From the NCBI RefSeq assembly GCF_004005865.1, contig NZ_SACN01000003.1, positions 434,001-498,000 on the forward strand: 64,000 nucleotides of DNA. Direction: 5' to 3'. A program made the translations under genes and the position numbers. The notes under the pieces were generated by a model that was given only the letters and a program-made list of their open reading frames with translations, did not search any database and was not told the origin of the DNA. Of this stretch, positions 26,967 to 36,014 are shown one piece after another (the stretch's first letter is position 1; each line of letters opens with the position of its first letter). The DNA comes from Sphingomonas crocodyli. GTDB taxonomy: Bacteria; Pseudomonadota; Alphaproteobacteria; Sphingomonadales; Sphingomonadaceae.

Positions 26967-28484
26967 ATGCAGACCGCGGACAAGAGCAGCGGACTTGCGA
27001 TCGGACAGGCGCTGCGGCTTCACCTCGATTGGCGCGATCTGACGGCGACTGCGCTGATCATCGGCGTCACCGCCTTCGCGGCATTCGAGGCCAAGCCCGA
27101 ATTCGGCGAGGTCGCCTCGGCGCTGCTCTTCGTGCTGGGCATCACCATTGCGGGCGCGCTTAGCGGGCTTGCGGCGGCGCTGGTCGCGGCAATCGTCGCC
27201 TTCCTGCTCTACAATTTCTACCTGACCGAACCGGTGCTGACCTTCCGCTTGGCGACCGGCAGCGATGTGGCGCCGCTGGTCGTGTTCAATCTGTGCGCGC
27301 TGGTGGCCGGCATCCTCGCCGGCCTGCTCAAGGACCGCCAGCAGATCGCGGCGCGCAGCGCGGAGCAATTGACCGCGCTGCTCGACGCCAGCCGCGCGCT
27401 CCAGTCGGCGGTGCGGGTCGAGGATATCGCCGAGGCGCTCGATCGCGGCATCCGCCCGACGCTGGCGGGACGGATCGCGCTGTTCGGGCTGAAAGACGGC
27501 GCGCTCGATCCGATCTATCCCGCCGATCCCGGCGACGCCTGGCGCCGGATCGCCGAGCGGCTGCGCGATGGGGACGGCGATGACGGCCCGATGGCGGACG
27601 GCGGCTTCACCGCCTATCCGATCATGGGCAGTTCGACCATGCTGGGCGTGCTAGTCCACGAAGGAGCCGCGGCGCCGAGGGATGGCGGCGCGTTCGTCAT
27701 CGGGCTGGCGGGATCGATCGCGCTCGCGCTCGAGCGCGCGATATTGTCGGCGAAGATCGCCGAAACGAGCGCGCTGGCCCGCACCGAGGAATTGAAGACG
27801 GCGCTCCTGTCCTCCGTGAGCCACGATTTCCGCACGCCGCTGACCACGATCGCGGCCTCGGCTTCGGGTCTGATCAGCTATCAGGACAAGCTCGACGCCG
27901 ATACGTCGCGTAACCTGCTGCAGGGTATCGTCGACGAGTGCGACCGGCTCAACCGCTACACCGCCAACCTGCTGGAAATGAGCCGGATCGAGGCGGGATC
28001 GGTGACCGATCGCAGCCAGACGCTCGACGCGATCGAGGTCGTGCAGGGCGCGATCGATCGAGCGCGCCCGCGCGCCGGCGCACGACGGCTGAAGCGCGAG
28101 CCGGTCGACAGCCTGCCTGTGATCCGATGCGATCCGGCACTGTTCGAACTGGTGCTGGTCAACATCCTCGAAAATGCGGTGGCCTACAGCCCCGACGACG
28201 GGGAGATCAGCGTCGGCGCGCAGATGTGCGACGGGGGATGCGAGATCGTGGTGGCCGATCAGGGATGCGGCATCCCGCCCGACGATCTGGAGCGCGTGTT
28301 CGACCGCTTCTACCGCGTCACGCGATCAGGCGCGCCCAAGGGCAGCGGGCTTGGCCTCGCGATCGCGCGCGGCTTCGTCGAGGCCTTCGGCGGGACGATC
28401 CGCGCCGAAAGCCCCGGCCCGAACGGGATCGGCACGCGCATCCGCATCTGGCTGCCGCCGGCGACGATGAAGGAGATCGAATGA
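26967..28484 (+). CDS. KdpD-like sensor histidine kinase lacking the N-terminal KdpD domain
   Basis: A 505-residue membrane histidine kinase. A four-helix DUF4118 membrane domain (about residues 20-120, with LLYNFYLTEPVLTF) is followed by a GAF-like region and a kinase core: the phospho-acceptor His is in SVSHDFRTPLTT, the N-box in NILENAVAYS, and the G-boxes in DQGCGIP and GSGLGLAIARG. The arrangement equals the C-terminal half of KdpD; the N-terminal turgor/USP-type domain (about 400 residues) is absent. An earlier ATG at 26907 lies inside the AT-rich element, so 26967 is preferred. It overlaps its response regulator gene by four bases. Confidence 0.88.
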   Translation: MQTADKSSGLAIGQALRLHLDWRDLTATALIIGVTAFAAFEAKPEFGEVASALLFVLGITIAGALSGLAAALVAAIVAFLLYNFYLTEPVLTFRLATGSDVAPLVVFNLCALVAGILAGLLKDRQQIAARSAEQLTALLDASRALQSAVRVEDIAEALDRGIRPTLAGRIALFGLKDGALDPIYPADPGDAWRRIAERLRDGDGDDGPMADGGFTAYPIMGSSTMLGVLVHEGAAAPRDGGAFVIGLAGSIALALERAILSAKIAETSALARTEELKTALLSSVSHDFRTPLTTIAASASGLISYQDKLDADTSRNLLQGIVDECDRLNRYTANLLEMSRIEAGSVTDRSQTLDAIEVVQGAIDRARPRAGARRLKREPVDSLPVIRCDPALFELVLVNILENAVAYSPDDGEISVGAQMCDGGCEIVVADQGCGIPPDDLERVFDRFYRVTRSGAPKGSGLGLAIARGFVEAFGGTIRAESPGPNGIGTRIRIWLPPATMKEIE

Positions 28485-29164
28485 CGATCCATGTGCTGCT
28501 GGTCGATGACGAGCCGGCATTGAGCGCGGCGCTTCAGCCGGTGCTGACGGCCGCAGGCTATCGCGTGACGGCAGCGGCAGACGGGCGCGGCGCACTGCGG
28601 CTGGCGCGCGATATCGAACCCGATGTCGTCCTGCTCGATCTCGGCCTACCCGATCTCGACGGCAAGGACGTCATCCAGCAGATCCGCGCCCGCAGCGACG
28701 TGCCGATCATCGTCATTTCCGCGCGCCATCAGGAAGGCGAGAAGATCGCCGCGCTCGACGAGGGCGCCGACGACTATGTCAACAAACCGTTCGAGATCGG
28801 CGAACTGCTCGCCCGGATCCGCGCGGCCGAACGCCGCCGCAACCGCGCCTTCGCCAACCCGACCAGCTATATGGCGGGCGAGCTGGAGATCGACTTCGTC
28901 GCGCGCCGGGTGATGCTGGGCGGCGAAGCGGTGCGGATGTCGCCCAAGGAATATGATCTGCTCCAGCTGCTCGCCTCCAATGCCGGGCAGGTGGTGACGC
29001 ACAAAAGGCTGCTGGGCGTCGGCTGGGGGCCGGAGGCGACCGACACCCAATATCTGCGCGTCTATATCGGCCTGCTGCGCCAGAAGATCGAGGCGGATCC
29101 GTCCGAACCCCGCCTGCTGCTGACCGAACCGGGTGTCGGATACCGCCTCGTCGCACCCCGCTGA
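28481..29164 (+). CDS. KdpE-like OmpR-family response regulator
   Basis: A 227-residue response regulator. Its receiver domain has the acidic pocket LLVDDEP, the phosphorylated Asp in VVLLDLGLPDLDG and the Lys in YVNKPFEIGEL; the C-terminal winged helix contains MSPKEYDLLQLLASNAGQVVTHK and PGVGYRLV. The ATG overlaps the kinase stop (ATGA). It is probably the partner of the upstream KdpD-like kinase. No kdpFABC potassium-pump genes lie in the window, so its targets are elsewhere or include the following DedA-glycosyltransferase unit, which has a matching upstream element. Confidence 0.92.
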   Translation: MTIHVLLVDDEPALSAALQPVLTAAGYRVTAAADGRGALRLARDIEPDVVLLDLGLPDLDGKDVIQQIRARSDVPIIVISARHQEGEKIAALDEGADDYVNKPFEIGELLARIRAAERRRNRAFANPTSYMAGELEIDFVARRVMLGGEAVRMSPKEYDLLQLLASNAGQVVTHKRLLGVGWGPEATDTQYLRVYIGLLRQKIEADPSEPRLLLTEPGVGYRLVAPR

Positions 29165-29197
29165 CAGCGACCGTCAATCAGATCACCGGCCCGATCA

Positions 29198-29219
29198 TTA
29201 TAGTTTTTATATGCATGGA
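29198..29219 (+). promoter_or_regulatory. AT-rich element upstream of the DedA-glycosyltransferase unit (copy B)
   Basis: A 22-base block with core TATAGTTTTTATATG and trailing ATGGA, 18 of 22 positions identical to copy A upstream of the KdpDE-like genes. It lies 32 bases before the ATG at 29252. Confidence 0.55.
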
Positions 29220-29251
29220 TAGGATCGGCCCTCGCCCCTAACCGGCGCGGC

Positions 29252-29464
29252 ATGACGGTGGCCTACAGCCTATCCGGGGTGATCGAGGCCCTGATCGACC
29301 GGCAGCTTGGCGAACTTTTCGATCGCCTCGATGCCGAAAGTGCGGATACCGAGGTCCGCAAGACCTTCCACGCCGCGGCGGTGAAGGCGGCGCACGCGCT
29401 GGCCGTGTCGCGATTTGCCGACAATCCCCACCTCGCCCCCGTCGATCTGTGCTGCGATGGCTGA
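29252..29464 (+). CDS. Small helical hypothetical protein
   Basis: A 70-residue soluble protein predicted as three helices (GVIEALIDRQLGELFDRLD, then EVRKTFHAAAVKAAHALAVSRF). The tail is PHLAPVDLCCDG. It is the first gene after the AT-rich element and its end overlaps the start of the DedA gene by eight bases, so it belongs to the DedA-glycosyltransferase operon. No family is recognised and no ribosome site is strong. Confidence 0.55.
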   Translation: MTVAYSLSGVIEALIDRQLGELFDRLDAESADTEVRKTFHAAAVKAAHALAVSRFADNPHLAPVDLCCDG

Positions 29465-30107
29465 TTTCGTCGGCGCCACGATCGATCTGCTGCGCGCCCA
29501 TGCCGATTGGGCCGGCCCGATCGCAGGGCTGCTCTGCTTGGTCGAATCGCTCGCGCTCGTCGGCATGTTCGTACCGGCGATCGCGATCATGCTGATGGTC
29601 GGCGGGCTGATCGGGCTGGGCGTGCTGCCCTTCTGGTCGATCTTCTTCTGGTCGATCGTCGGATCGGTCGCGGGCGATGCGATCTCCTACTGGCTTGGGC
29701 AACTGGTCGGCCGATCGGCCTTCCGGCGCTGGCCGCTCAACCGCGAACGGGCGGCGATGGCGCGGGCGCGAATCTTCTTCCGCCATTATGGCTTCTGGGC
29801 GATCATCCTCGGCCGCTTCTTCGGCCCGATCCGCGCGACCATTCCGATCGTTGCCGGCGCGATGTCGATGTCCGCCCGCGCCTTTCAGGCGGCGAACCTG
29901 ATCTCGGCGCTGCTCTGGGTCTCGCTGATGCTCGCGCCCGGCATCCTGTCGTCGGGCGGGCAGCGCGATGTCGACGATCGCGCGATTGCCGAACTGATGG
30001 TCATGGTCGGCGGGGTCGCGATCGTCGGCATGGCCATACCCGCCGTGGTGGGCTTTACCGCGCTGCGCCAGCGGCGACGCCGCAAGCGCGAACGGGCGGC
30101 GCGATGA
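29457..30107 (+). CDS. DedA-family membrane protein
   Basis: A 216-residue DedA/VTT-domain protein. It has FVPAIAIMLMVGGLIGLG, the acidic GDAISYWLGQLVG segment and GRFFGPIRATIPIVAG, all family hallmarks, and is a clear paralog of the protein encoded at 11524. The family is linked to flipping of phosphatidylethanolamine or undecaprenyl phosphate across the inner membrane. The start overlaps the preceding small gene by eight bases, and its stop overlaps the glycosyltransferase start (ATGA). Coupling to a glycosyltransferase suggests supply of a lipid acceptor or recycling of its carrier. Confidence 0.9.
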   Translation: MADFVGATIDLLRAHADWAGPIAGLLCLVESLALVGMFVPAIAIMLMVGGLIGLGVLPFWSIFFWSIVGSVAGDAISYWLGQLVGRSAFRRWPLNRERAAMARARIFFRHYGFWAIILGRFFGPIRATIPIVAGAMSMSARAFQAANLISALLWVSLMLAPGILSSGGQRDVDDRAIAELMVMVGGVAIVGMAIPAVVGFTALRQRRRRKRERAAR

Positions 30108-31288
30108 CGGCTGCGCTGCGCCACGATCGCTTCGCTAATGCGCGGCCCGCGCTGCTCCATCGCGGCCGCGCGCTGCGCGTCGCCCTTTTCTCGGGCAACT
30201 ATAATTGCGTGCGCGACGGCGCGAACCAGGCGCTCAACCGCCTTGTCGGCCATCTGATCGATCGCGGCGCCGACGTGCGCGTCTATTCGCCGACCGCGAA
30301 GGTCGCCGCCTTCGAACCCGCCGGACAGCTGGTCTCGGTGCCTTCGCTCGCCATTCCGGGGCGGGCCGAATACCGGCTGGCGATGGGCCTGCCCGCGTCG
30401 ATCCGGCGCGATCTCGATGCCTTCGTGCCCGACATTATCCATGTCTCGGCCCCCGACCTGCTAGGCCGCAAGGCGCAGGATCATGCGAGGAGCCGCGGCA
30501 TCCCGCTGGTCGCGAGCCTTCACACTCGTTTCGAGACCTATCTCGATTTCTATCGGCTGGGATGGCTGCGCAGCCGGATCGAACGCTATCTCGACGGTTT
30601 CTACCGTCGCTGCGATCTCGTGCTGGCGCCCAATCGTGCCATTGCGGACGACATCGCCGGGCTGGATGTCCCCGAGGTGCGGATATGGTCGCGCGGGGTC
30701 GATCCCGCCATCTTCGCGCCCGGCCATCGCGACGAGGCATGGCGCCAGGCGCAGGGCTATCGACCGGACGATCCCGTCGTCCTGCTGTTCGGGCGGATCG
30801 TGCGCGAAAAGGGTCTGGCGACCTTCGTCGAGACGATCGAGGCCGTTCGCAAGCGGGGCCGCGTGCTGCAGCCGCTGATCGTCGGCAACGGCCCGGCGCG
30901 CGGCTGGCTCGGCGCACGGCTCCCCAATGCGCGCTTCGTAGGCCACCTTGCCGGGCGCGATCTGGGCCGCGCGATCGCCAGCGCCGACGTGATGCTGAGC
31001 GCGAGCACGACCGAGGCCTTCGGCAATGTCGTGCTGGAAGCGATGGCCGCGGGCGTGCCCGTCATCAGCTCCGACGTTCCCAGCGCGCAGGCACTCATCA
31101 CCCACGGACGCGACGGGATGCTCGTGCCGCCGGGCGATCCCCGGGCCTTTGCGAACATGCTCGATCATCTGCTCGATCGCCCGTCGGTCCGGCGCGATCT
31201 GGCGCAGGCGGCGGCCGCGCGGGCCGAGATGTTCCGTTGGGACCATTGCCTCGACGCCGTGGCCGATGGCTATCTCTCGCTGCTGTGA
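30104..31288 (+). CDS. Glycosyltransferase family 4 (GT-B, group 1)
   Basis: A 394-residue GT-B glycosyltransferase. The N-terminal domain begins VALFSGNYNCVRDGANQALNRL, a glycine/asparagine-rich acceptor loop. The C-terminal nucleotide-sugar domain has FGRIVREKGL and the E-x7-E motif in STTEAFGNVVLEAMAAGVPVI. The layout recalls the alpha-mannosyl/glucosyltransferases that glycosylate membrane lipids, so a glycolipid product is plausible. It is translationally coupled to the DedA gene and shares the AT-rich upstream element with the two-component pair. Confidence 0.88.
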   Translation: MTAALRHDRFANARPALLHRGRALRVALFSGNYNCVRDGANQALNRLVGHLIDRGADVRVYSPTAKVAAFEPAGQLVSVPSLAIPGRAEYRLAMGLPASIRRDLDAFVPDIIHVSAPDLLGRKAQDHARSRGIPLVASLHTRFETYLDFYRLGWLRSRIERYLDGFYRRCDLVLAPNRAIADDIAGLDVPEVRIWSRGVDPAIFAPGHRDEAWRQAQGYRPDDPVVLLFGRIVREKGLATFVETIEAVRKRGRVLQPLIVGNGPARGWLGARLPNARFVGHLAGRDLGRAIASADVMLSASTTEAFGNVVLEAMAAGVPVISSDVPSAQALITHGRDGMLVPPGDPRAFANMLDHLLDRPSVRRDLAQAAAARAEMFRWDHCLDAVADGYLSLL

Positions 31289-31377
31289 ACCCATCCACGT
31301 CCGATGCGGGTTCAGTATATGGCAAGTGTTGGGATGCTATGGATGCCCTATCCGATTGATGGAGGAGTGAAGGTCGA

Positions 31378-32547
31378 TTGCTGAACGCGGTGGGTTTCCC
31401 GATTCGTCTTGCGTCTGGCGCGCTCCTGCTGGCGCCCCTCCTCCTGCTCGCCGCCTGCCAGCCCGCCGCCCCCGATCCGCAAGCGCCCCGGACCACGCCG
31501 CAACTCGCATCGCCGAAGCCGGTTCGCGCGCCTTCGACGCAGGCTCCCAAGCCTAAGTCGGTCGCTATCGCACCGCCTGCTATTCCCAGCGCCGCTGCCG
31601 CACTCGACCGCCGTATCGAGGCTTTGGGCGCTGCCTTCCGGGGCGATGTCGGGCTTGCCGTCCGCGATATCCAGACCGGCTGGACCTCGCATTATCGCGG
31701 GCTCGATTATTTCCCGCAGCAGAGCGTCAGCAAACTCTGGGTCGCGATCAGCGCGTTCGACATGGCCGATCGCGGCAAGATCGACCTTCACGGCAAGCTG
31801 AGCATCCGCGCGGACGACCTCACCCTGTTCCACCAGCCGATCAAGTCGCTCGCGACGCGCCCCGGCGGCTTCCAGACCGATCGCGAAGATCTGCTGACTC
31901 GTGCGCTCACCCAGAGCGACAACAGCGCCAATGACAAGATGCTGCGCGAGGTCGGCGGGCCCGATGCCGTGCGCGCGACGCTTGCCGCCAAATCGATCTC
32001 CGGCATCCGCTTCGGCCCCGGCGAAAAGGGATTGCAGAGCCGGATCGCCGGGCTCGACTGGCAGCCCGCCTTTTCGAAGGGCGACGGCTTCTATGCAGCG
32101 CGTGAGGCGGTGCCGATCGCGCGCCGCCGCGCCGCGTTCGAAGCCTATGTCGCCGATCCGATCGACGGCGCCCGCCCCCTGGCGATGGTCGACGCCCTCG
32201 CCCGGCTGAAGAACGGTCAATTATTGTCGGACGCGTCGACCGCACAGATGCTCGACATCATGGGCCAGACGCGCACCGGCGCCCTCCGCCTCAAGAGCGG
32301 CCTGCGCCCCGGCTGGACGCTGTCGCACAAGACCGGTACCGGCCAGATCCTCCAAGGCGAACAGGCGGGCTATAACGACGTCGGCATCCTCACCTCGCCC
32401 GAGGGCCGATCCTATGCCATCGCCGTCATGATCGGCCGCACCAGCCGCCCATTGCCCGAACGCATGGACTTGATGCGCAAGGTCGTCCGAACAACGATCA
32501 CCTATGACAGCGAACTGGGCAACCAGCGGCAGGCGGGACCAACCTGA
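31378..32547 (+). CDS. Class A beta-lactamase-fold lipoprotein
   Basis: A 389-residue protein from a TTG start at 31378 with a strong ribosome site (GGAGGAGTGAAGG). The signal peptide ends LLAAC, giving a lipidated Cys at about residue 27, followed by a Pro/Lys-rich linker. The serine-hydrolase motifs of class A enzymes are present in order: SVSK near residue 117, SDN in TQSDNSAN, and HKTGTG. The omega-loop region reads FEAYVADPIDGARP, so the usual Glu/Asn pair is not clearly conserved. Thus it may be a membrane-bound beta-lactamase or a related D-Ala-D-Ala hydrolase without lactamase activity. Confidence 0.82.
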   Translation: MLNAVGFPIRLASGALLLAPLLLLAACQPAAPDPQAPRTTPQLASPKPVRAPSTQAPKPKSVAIAPPAIPSAAAALDRRIEALGAAFRGDVGLAVRDIQTGWTSHYRGLDYFPQQSVSKLWVAISAFDMADRGKIDLHGKLSIRADDLTLFHQPIKSLATRPGGFQTDREDLLTRALTQSDNSANDKMLREVGGPDAVRATLAAKSISGIRFGPGEKGLQSRIAGLDWQPAFSKGDGFYAAREAVPIARRRAAFEAYVADPIDGARPLAMVDALARLKNGQLLSDASTAQMLDIMGQTRTGALRLKSGLRPGWTLSHKTGTGQILQGEQAGYNDVGILTSPEGRSYAIAVMIGRTSRPLPERMDLMRKVVRTTITYDSELGNQRQAGPT

Positions 32548-32741
32548 TATTTCGCTATAGCGTCGGCTTTGCGTCTCCGTTCAAGGCCAAGGCTCGGCCG
32601 AAACCCTCGGATCACCGCCAACCGACATTCCACCAGCGCGTTCGGCTGAAGCGGCGCTGCCGAGGCGCCGAACCGGCTGTTGTTCAGCGGACCCATTCTC
32701 GAACGCTCGCGTTAACCTGATCGAATTGCGAGGAGAAGAAT

Positions 32742-34178
32742 GTGCGTTCGGTTGCCTTGGTTCTGTCCGTTTCCGTTCTGACCTTTCTTCCCGCCTGCAA
32801 TTCGTCACAACCATCGAACAACCTGACCGCAGCATCGCTCGAAAGCGCGCACTGGAGCGACACCGCCGTTCGCGACCTACAGGACCGTATCGGTCGACGC
32901 GCCGAACATGGCCTCGATCGCATGGTACTGTCGGTCGAGACGACGGCAGACGGTGCGAGCCGCGACGCCGCCCTGACCAAGATCGCGCTGCGCTACGCGG
33001 GCATGCTCGCCACCGGCGCGAGCGATCCCAAGAAGCTGCACAAAGTCTTTACGCTGGCACGGCCCGAAGTCGACCTGCGCGCCGGGCTCGCCAAGGCGCT
33101 GAACGATGGCAAGCTTGGCGAATGGCTCGACAGTCTCGCGCCCGAGGATGCGCATTATGCGCAATTGTCCAAGGCCTATGTCGCGCTCGTGCAGACCGGG
33201 CAGAAGGTCACCGCCGCAATTCCCGATCAGGGCAAGGCGATCGAGCCGGGTGCGACTGATACGCGTATTCCGGCAATCGTCCGCCAGCTTGGCACGACGG
33301 GCTACCTGCCCGAAGGCGGCGCGAGCGAAAATGTCTATGCGCCGAGGGTCGTCGCTGCGGTCCGCCGCGTGCAGGCCGATTACGGGATCAGGCCCGATGG
33401 CATCATCGGTGGCGAGGCGCTTGCGATCCTGAACCTGAGCGATGCCGACCGCGCCCGTGCGATCGCTGTCGCGATGGAGCGGATGCGCTGGCTGGCGCAG
33501 CAACCGCCCGCGACCCGCATCGATGTGAATGTTGCCGCGGCGATGCTGTCCTATTGGCGCGACGGCAAGCTGGTCGACACGCGGCGCGTGGTCGTCGGCG
33601 AACCCGATACCGAGACGCCGCAACTTCAGTCGCCGGTCTACCGGCTCGTTGCCAACCCGACCTGGACGGTGCCGCGATCGATCCAGGCGAAGGAGATCGA
33701 GGGCAAGGGCAGCAACTATCTGAAGCGCAACAACATGGTCTGGAAGGATGGCTGGGTCGTCCAGCAGCCGGGGCCGAAAAACTCGCTCGGCCTGGTCAAG
33801 TTCGACATGCAGAATGATCACGCAATCTACCTGCATGACACACCCGCAAAGGCGCTGTTCAACGAAGCCCAGCGCCAGCGCAGCCACGGCTGCATCCGTG
33901 TTTTCGACGCGTTGGGATTTGCTGCGATGATCGCCCGCGATGAGAATGTTCTCGACGCGTGGAACAAGGCGCGGGCTACCGGCAAGGAGAGTTTCGTCTC
34001 GTTGCCTCGGCAAATCCCCGTCCGACTGCTCTACCAGACGGTGCTTGTCGACAAGCGGGGTAATCCGATTGTCCGAGCCGATCCTTATGGTTGGGACGAT
34101 GCGGTGGCGAAGGCGCTGGGCTTTGGCTCGCAGCCGGGCCATCGCGTGCGATCGGGCAGCAGCGAGGTTGCGCCCTGA
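32742..34178 (+). CDS. L,D-transpeptidase (YcbB/LdtD-like)
   Basis: A 478-residue periplasmic enzyme from GTG 32742 (AGGAG seven bases upstream). The signal peptide has a lipobox-like LPAC. A peptidoglycan-binding segment follows (VVAAVRRVQADYGIRPDGIIGGEAL), and the YkuD catalytic domain ends with the active-site motif in HDTPAKALFN and SHGCIRV, where the Cys is the nucleophile. It makes 3-3 crosslinks between meso-diaminopimelate residues, a beta-lactam-tolerant route. A damaged copy of its catalytic half lies 4.6 kb downstream at 38.8 kb. Adjacent to the beta-lactamase-fold gene, which fits a cell-wall theme. Confidence 0.92.
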   Translation: MRSVALVLSVSVLTFLPACNSSQPSNNLTAASLESAHWSDTAVRDLQDRIGRRAEHGLDRMVLSVETTADGASRDAALTKIALRYAGMLATGASDPKKLHKVFTLARPEVDLRAGLAKALNDGKLGEWLDSLAPEDAHYAQLSKAYVALVQTGQKVTAAIPDQGKAIEPGATDTRIPAIVRQLGTTGYLPEGGASENVYAPRVVAAVRRVQADYGIRPDGIIGGEALAILNLSDADRARAIAVAMERMRWLAQQPPATRIDVNVAAAMLSYWRDGKLVDTRRVVVGEPDTETPQLQSPVYRLVANPTWTVPRSIQAKEIEGKGSNYLKRNNMVWKDGWVVQQPGPKNSLGLVKFDMQNDHAIYLHDTPAKALFNEAQRQRSHGCIRVFDALGFAAMIARDENVLDAWNKARATGKESFVSLPRQIPVRLLYQTVLVDKRGNPIVRADPYGWDDAVAKALGFGSQPGHRVRSGSSEVAP

Positions 34179-34301
34179 TGTTAAACGGTCAGCCGCGAAA
34201 TATCGAGTGGCAGCTTTGCGCCGCCTGAACGACAGTTCCGAAAGGAGAGCGGCATGGCTGTAAGCGGGTGGGTCGAAGCGCAATTTCGCCCCTGACTGAA
34301 G

Positions 34302-35342
34302 TCACATGGTCTGCCACAGGAGTGTGACGCCGCCGCAGAATACGAGAAGCACCGCAGCCGAATCATAGCCCATACGCAAGATTGTCCTGTTGCGATGCTC
34401 GAGCAGGCCCACCAGGAAGATGCCTGTCAGAATGGCGCCCAGGAGAGCCGATATCATTTCGAAACGGCCGAGTTCGGCTATCACGGCCCCCTCTTTATAG
34501 ACGATGTCTGCCAGCAGCAGCAGCGACAGATTGACGAAATTGGTGCCCAGCACCTGGCCGAAAGCCATCTCGTAGCGGCGTAACTTCAGCGATGCGATGA
34601 TCGAGCTGAGCTCCGGCATCGATGTGGCAAAGCCGATCAGCAGAAAGCCGACCAGCCCGCTGCCGAGACCAGTCTGCTGCGCCAGGGCATCGCCGGTCTG
34701 CGACAGTGCATAACCCGCAACAAAAATGGCTAGCGCCGCCAGCGCCGCCTGCATCGAAAGCCCGAGCAAGGATGCGGAGCCAGTTGGCTCGGGCTCCGGA
34801 TCGTGCCTCTCGCCCGCATTTGCCAGAACCCAGGGGGAGCGGGCATCATGGCCTGCGGCCAGCACAAAGAAGGCGATGCTGAGCGTACAAATGAGGATGC
34901 TGCCCAGCCCGATCGTTCCCGCCACGGGAATATCGCCGACGATGACGGCGAGTGCGACAGCGATCAGGACGAGCATGCACAAAGTGCCCATCATCATCGT
35001 CGATGGCTTGGCGACCACAGACGTGACGGCGTCGCGGCCCACAAAGGCGTCCGCCACTGCCAACAGAACGATGTTGATGGCGGCGCTACCGAGCAGATTA
35101 TTGATCGCCAGCGGCGGATTGCCCATTGCCGACGCTGTCACGACATTGGCGACTTCGGGCAATGAGGTGATGCCGCCGAGAAAGAGCATACCGACGAGAG
35201 CATGGCTCATGCCGGTCCGCGAGGCGATTTCGTCGAGGCTGCGCGCCAGATTGCCACCGCCCCACCAAACCACCGCGGCGCCGACCAGGAAGATCGCAAT
35301 ATTCATCCAGAGCGGGTAGCTCACGGCATCGGCAAGGGGCAT
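34302..35342 (-). CDS. Calcium/cation antiporter, CaCA family (YrbG-like)
   Basis: A 346-residue membrane protein with two inverted alpha repeats, each carrying the family signature: GGITSLPEVANVV then GNPPLAINNLLGSAAINI in the first, and GFATSMPELSSIIAS then MAFGQVLGTNFVNL in the second. A hydrophilic loop near residues 175-195 joins the halves. It exports Ca2+ in exchange for Na+ or H+. A near-EcfG motif on the minus strand (GGACC-N16-CGTT, 35412-35388) precedes it by 45 bases. It converges on the L,D-transpeptidase gene and is divergent from the DUF2383-like gene. Confidence 0.9.
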   Translation of the reverse strand: MPLADAVSYPLWMNIAIFLVGAAVVWWGGGNLARSLDEIASRTGMSHALVGMLFLGGITSLPEVANVVTASAMGNPPLAINNLLGSAAINIVLLAVADAFVGRDAVTSVVAKPSTMMMGTLCMLVLIAVALAVIVGDIPVAGTIGLGSILICTLSIAFFVLAAGHDARSPWVLANAGERHDPEPEPTGSASLLGLSMQAALAALAIFVAGYALSQTGDALAQQTGLGSGLVGFLLIGFATSMPELSSIIASLKLRRYEMAFGQVLGTNFVNLSLLLLADIVYKEGAVIAELGRFEMISALLGAILTGIFLVGLLEHRNRTILRMGYDSAAVLLVFCGGVTLLWQTM

Positions 35343-35453
35343 TGGCTCTCTCCCTGGTCCGGCAAGGATGCACGCCAGATACGGTCAAACGTCACATGGC
35401 AGATGCAGGTCCGTTTCAAATTATTGCTCACGTACCAAAGGCTTGAATGAGGA

Positions 35454-35478
35454 GGAACGTTCGCCTGCGGGTGCGGTT
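35454..35478 (+). promoter_or_regulatory. EcfG-type promoter (GGTT variant)
   Basis: GGAAC at 35454-35458, 16-base spacer, GGTT at 35475-35478, upstream of the DUF2383-like gene at 35546. Confidence 0.6.
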
Positions 35479-35545
35479 GACCTGAAGCTCTGCCCGAAAT
35501 CCGTACCCGGCGGTTCGGCGCGAGAGACCTCGACAGGAGAGCCTT

Positions 35546-35998
35546 ATGCCACCGCCTATCAATGACCACGACGCCCTCCGCGCGATTGGTTCCCGGCTTA
35601 CCGATGTGAGCAAACTGTACGAAAATGCGGCGCAAATCGCAGATAAGGCAGATCTGCGAGAGCATCTTTTCGAGCGCGCCCGTCAGCGTCGCGAGATGAG
35701 CAACGCGTTCTCAGCATTCCTCGATGGCGAAGAACTGGACGGCTCCGCATTGTCGATTTTCGACAAGCTCCGTCTTACGGTGGATCGGGTAATCGAGGGT
35801 GATGATCGGGCGGCTTGCGAGAATGTCGAGCGTGCTGACGCTGACCTGGCGTCTATGATCGAGGACCAGCTCGCGGATCCGGAACTCGAGGCAACAGCCG
35901 GTGACGTGCTGCGCGATCTGCGGGCACGCCTGCCGCGCGATCTTCCCCATGTGCCCGGCCTTCGCGACATAGCGCGTGAGGATGAGCAGAAGATATAA
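35546..35998 (+). CDS. DUF2383-like four-helix-bundle protein
   Basis: A 150-residue protein, all alpha-helical. The sequence runs ALRAIGSRLTDVSKLYENAA, LREHLFERARQRREMSNAF, FDKLRLTVDRVIEGDDRAACENVERADADLASMIEDQLADP, with the ferritin-like organisation seen in DUF2383/PA2169 proteins, which have a four-helix bundle and no established activity. It has an EcfG-type promoter, agreeing with the stress-linked expression reported for such proteins. The next gene begins 16 bases after its stop and is probably co-transcribed. Confidence 0.75.
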   Translation: MPPPINDHDALRAIGSRLTDVSKLYENAAQIADKADLREHLFERARQRREMSNAFSAFLDGEELDGSALSIFDKLRLTVDRVIEGDDRAACENVERADADLASMIEDQLADPELEATAGDVLRDLRARLPRDLPHVPGLRDIAREDEQKI

Positions 35999-36014
35999 TC
36001 TTTAGCAGGAGACG

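Noticed and set aside
35388..35412. An EcfG-like promoter for the calcium antiporter
   Set aside because: The upstream element is GGACC rather than GGAAC. Spacing and CGTT fit, so it is mentioned with the gene but not listed as a site.
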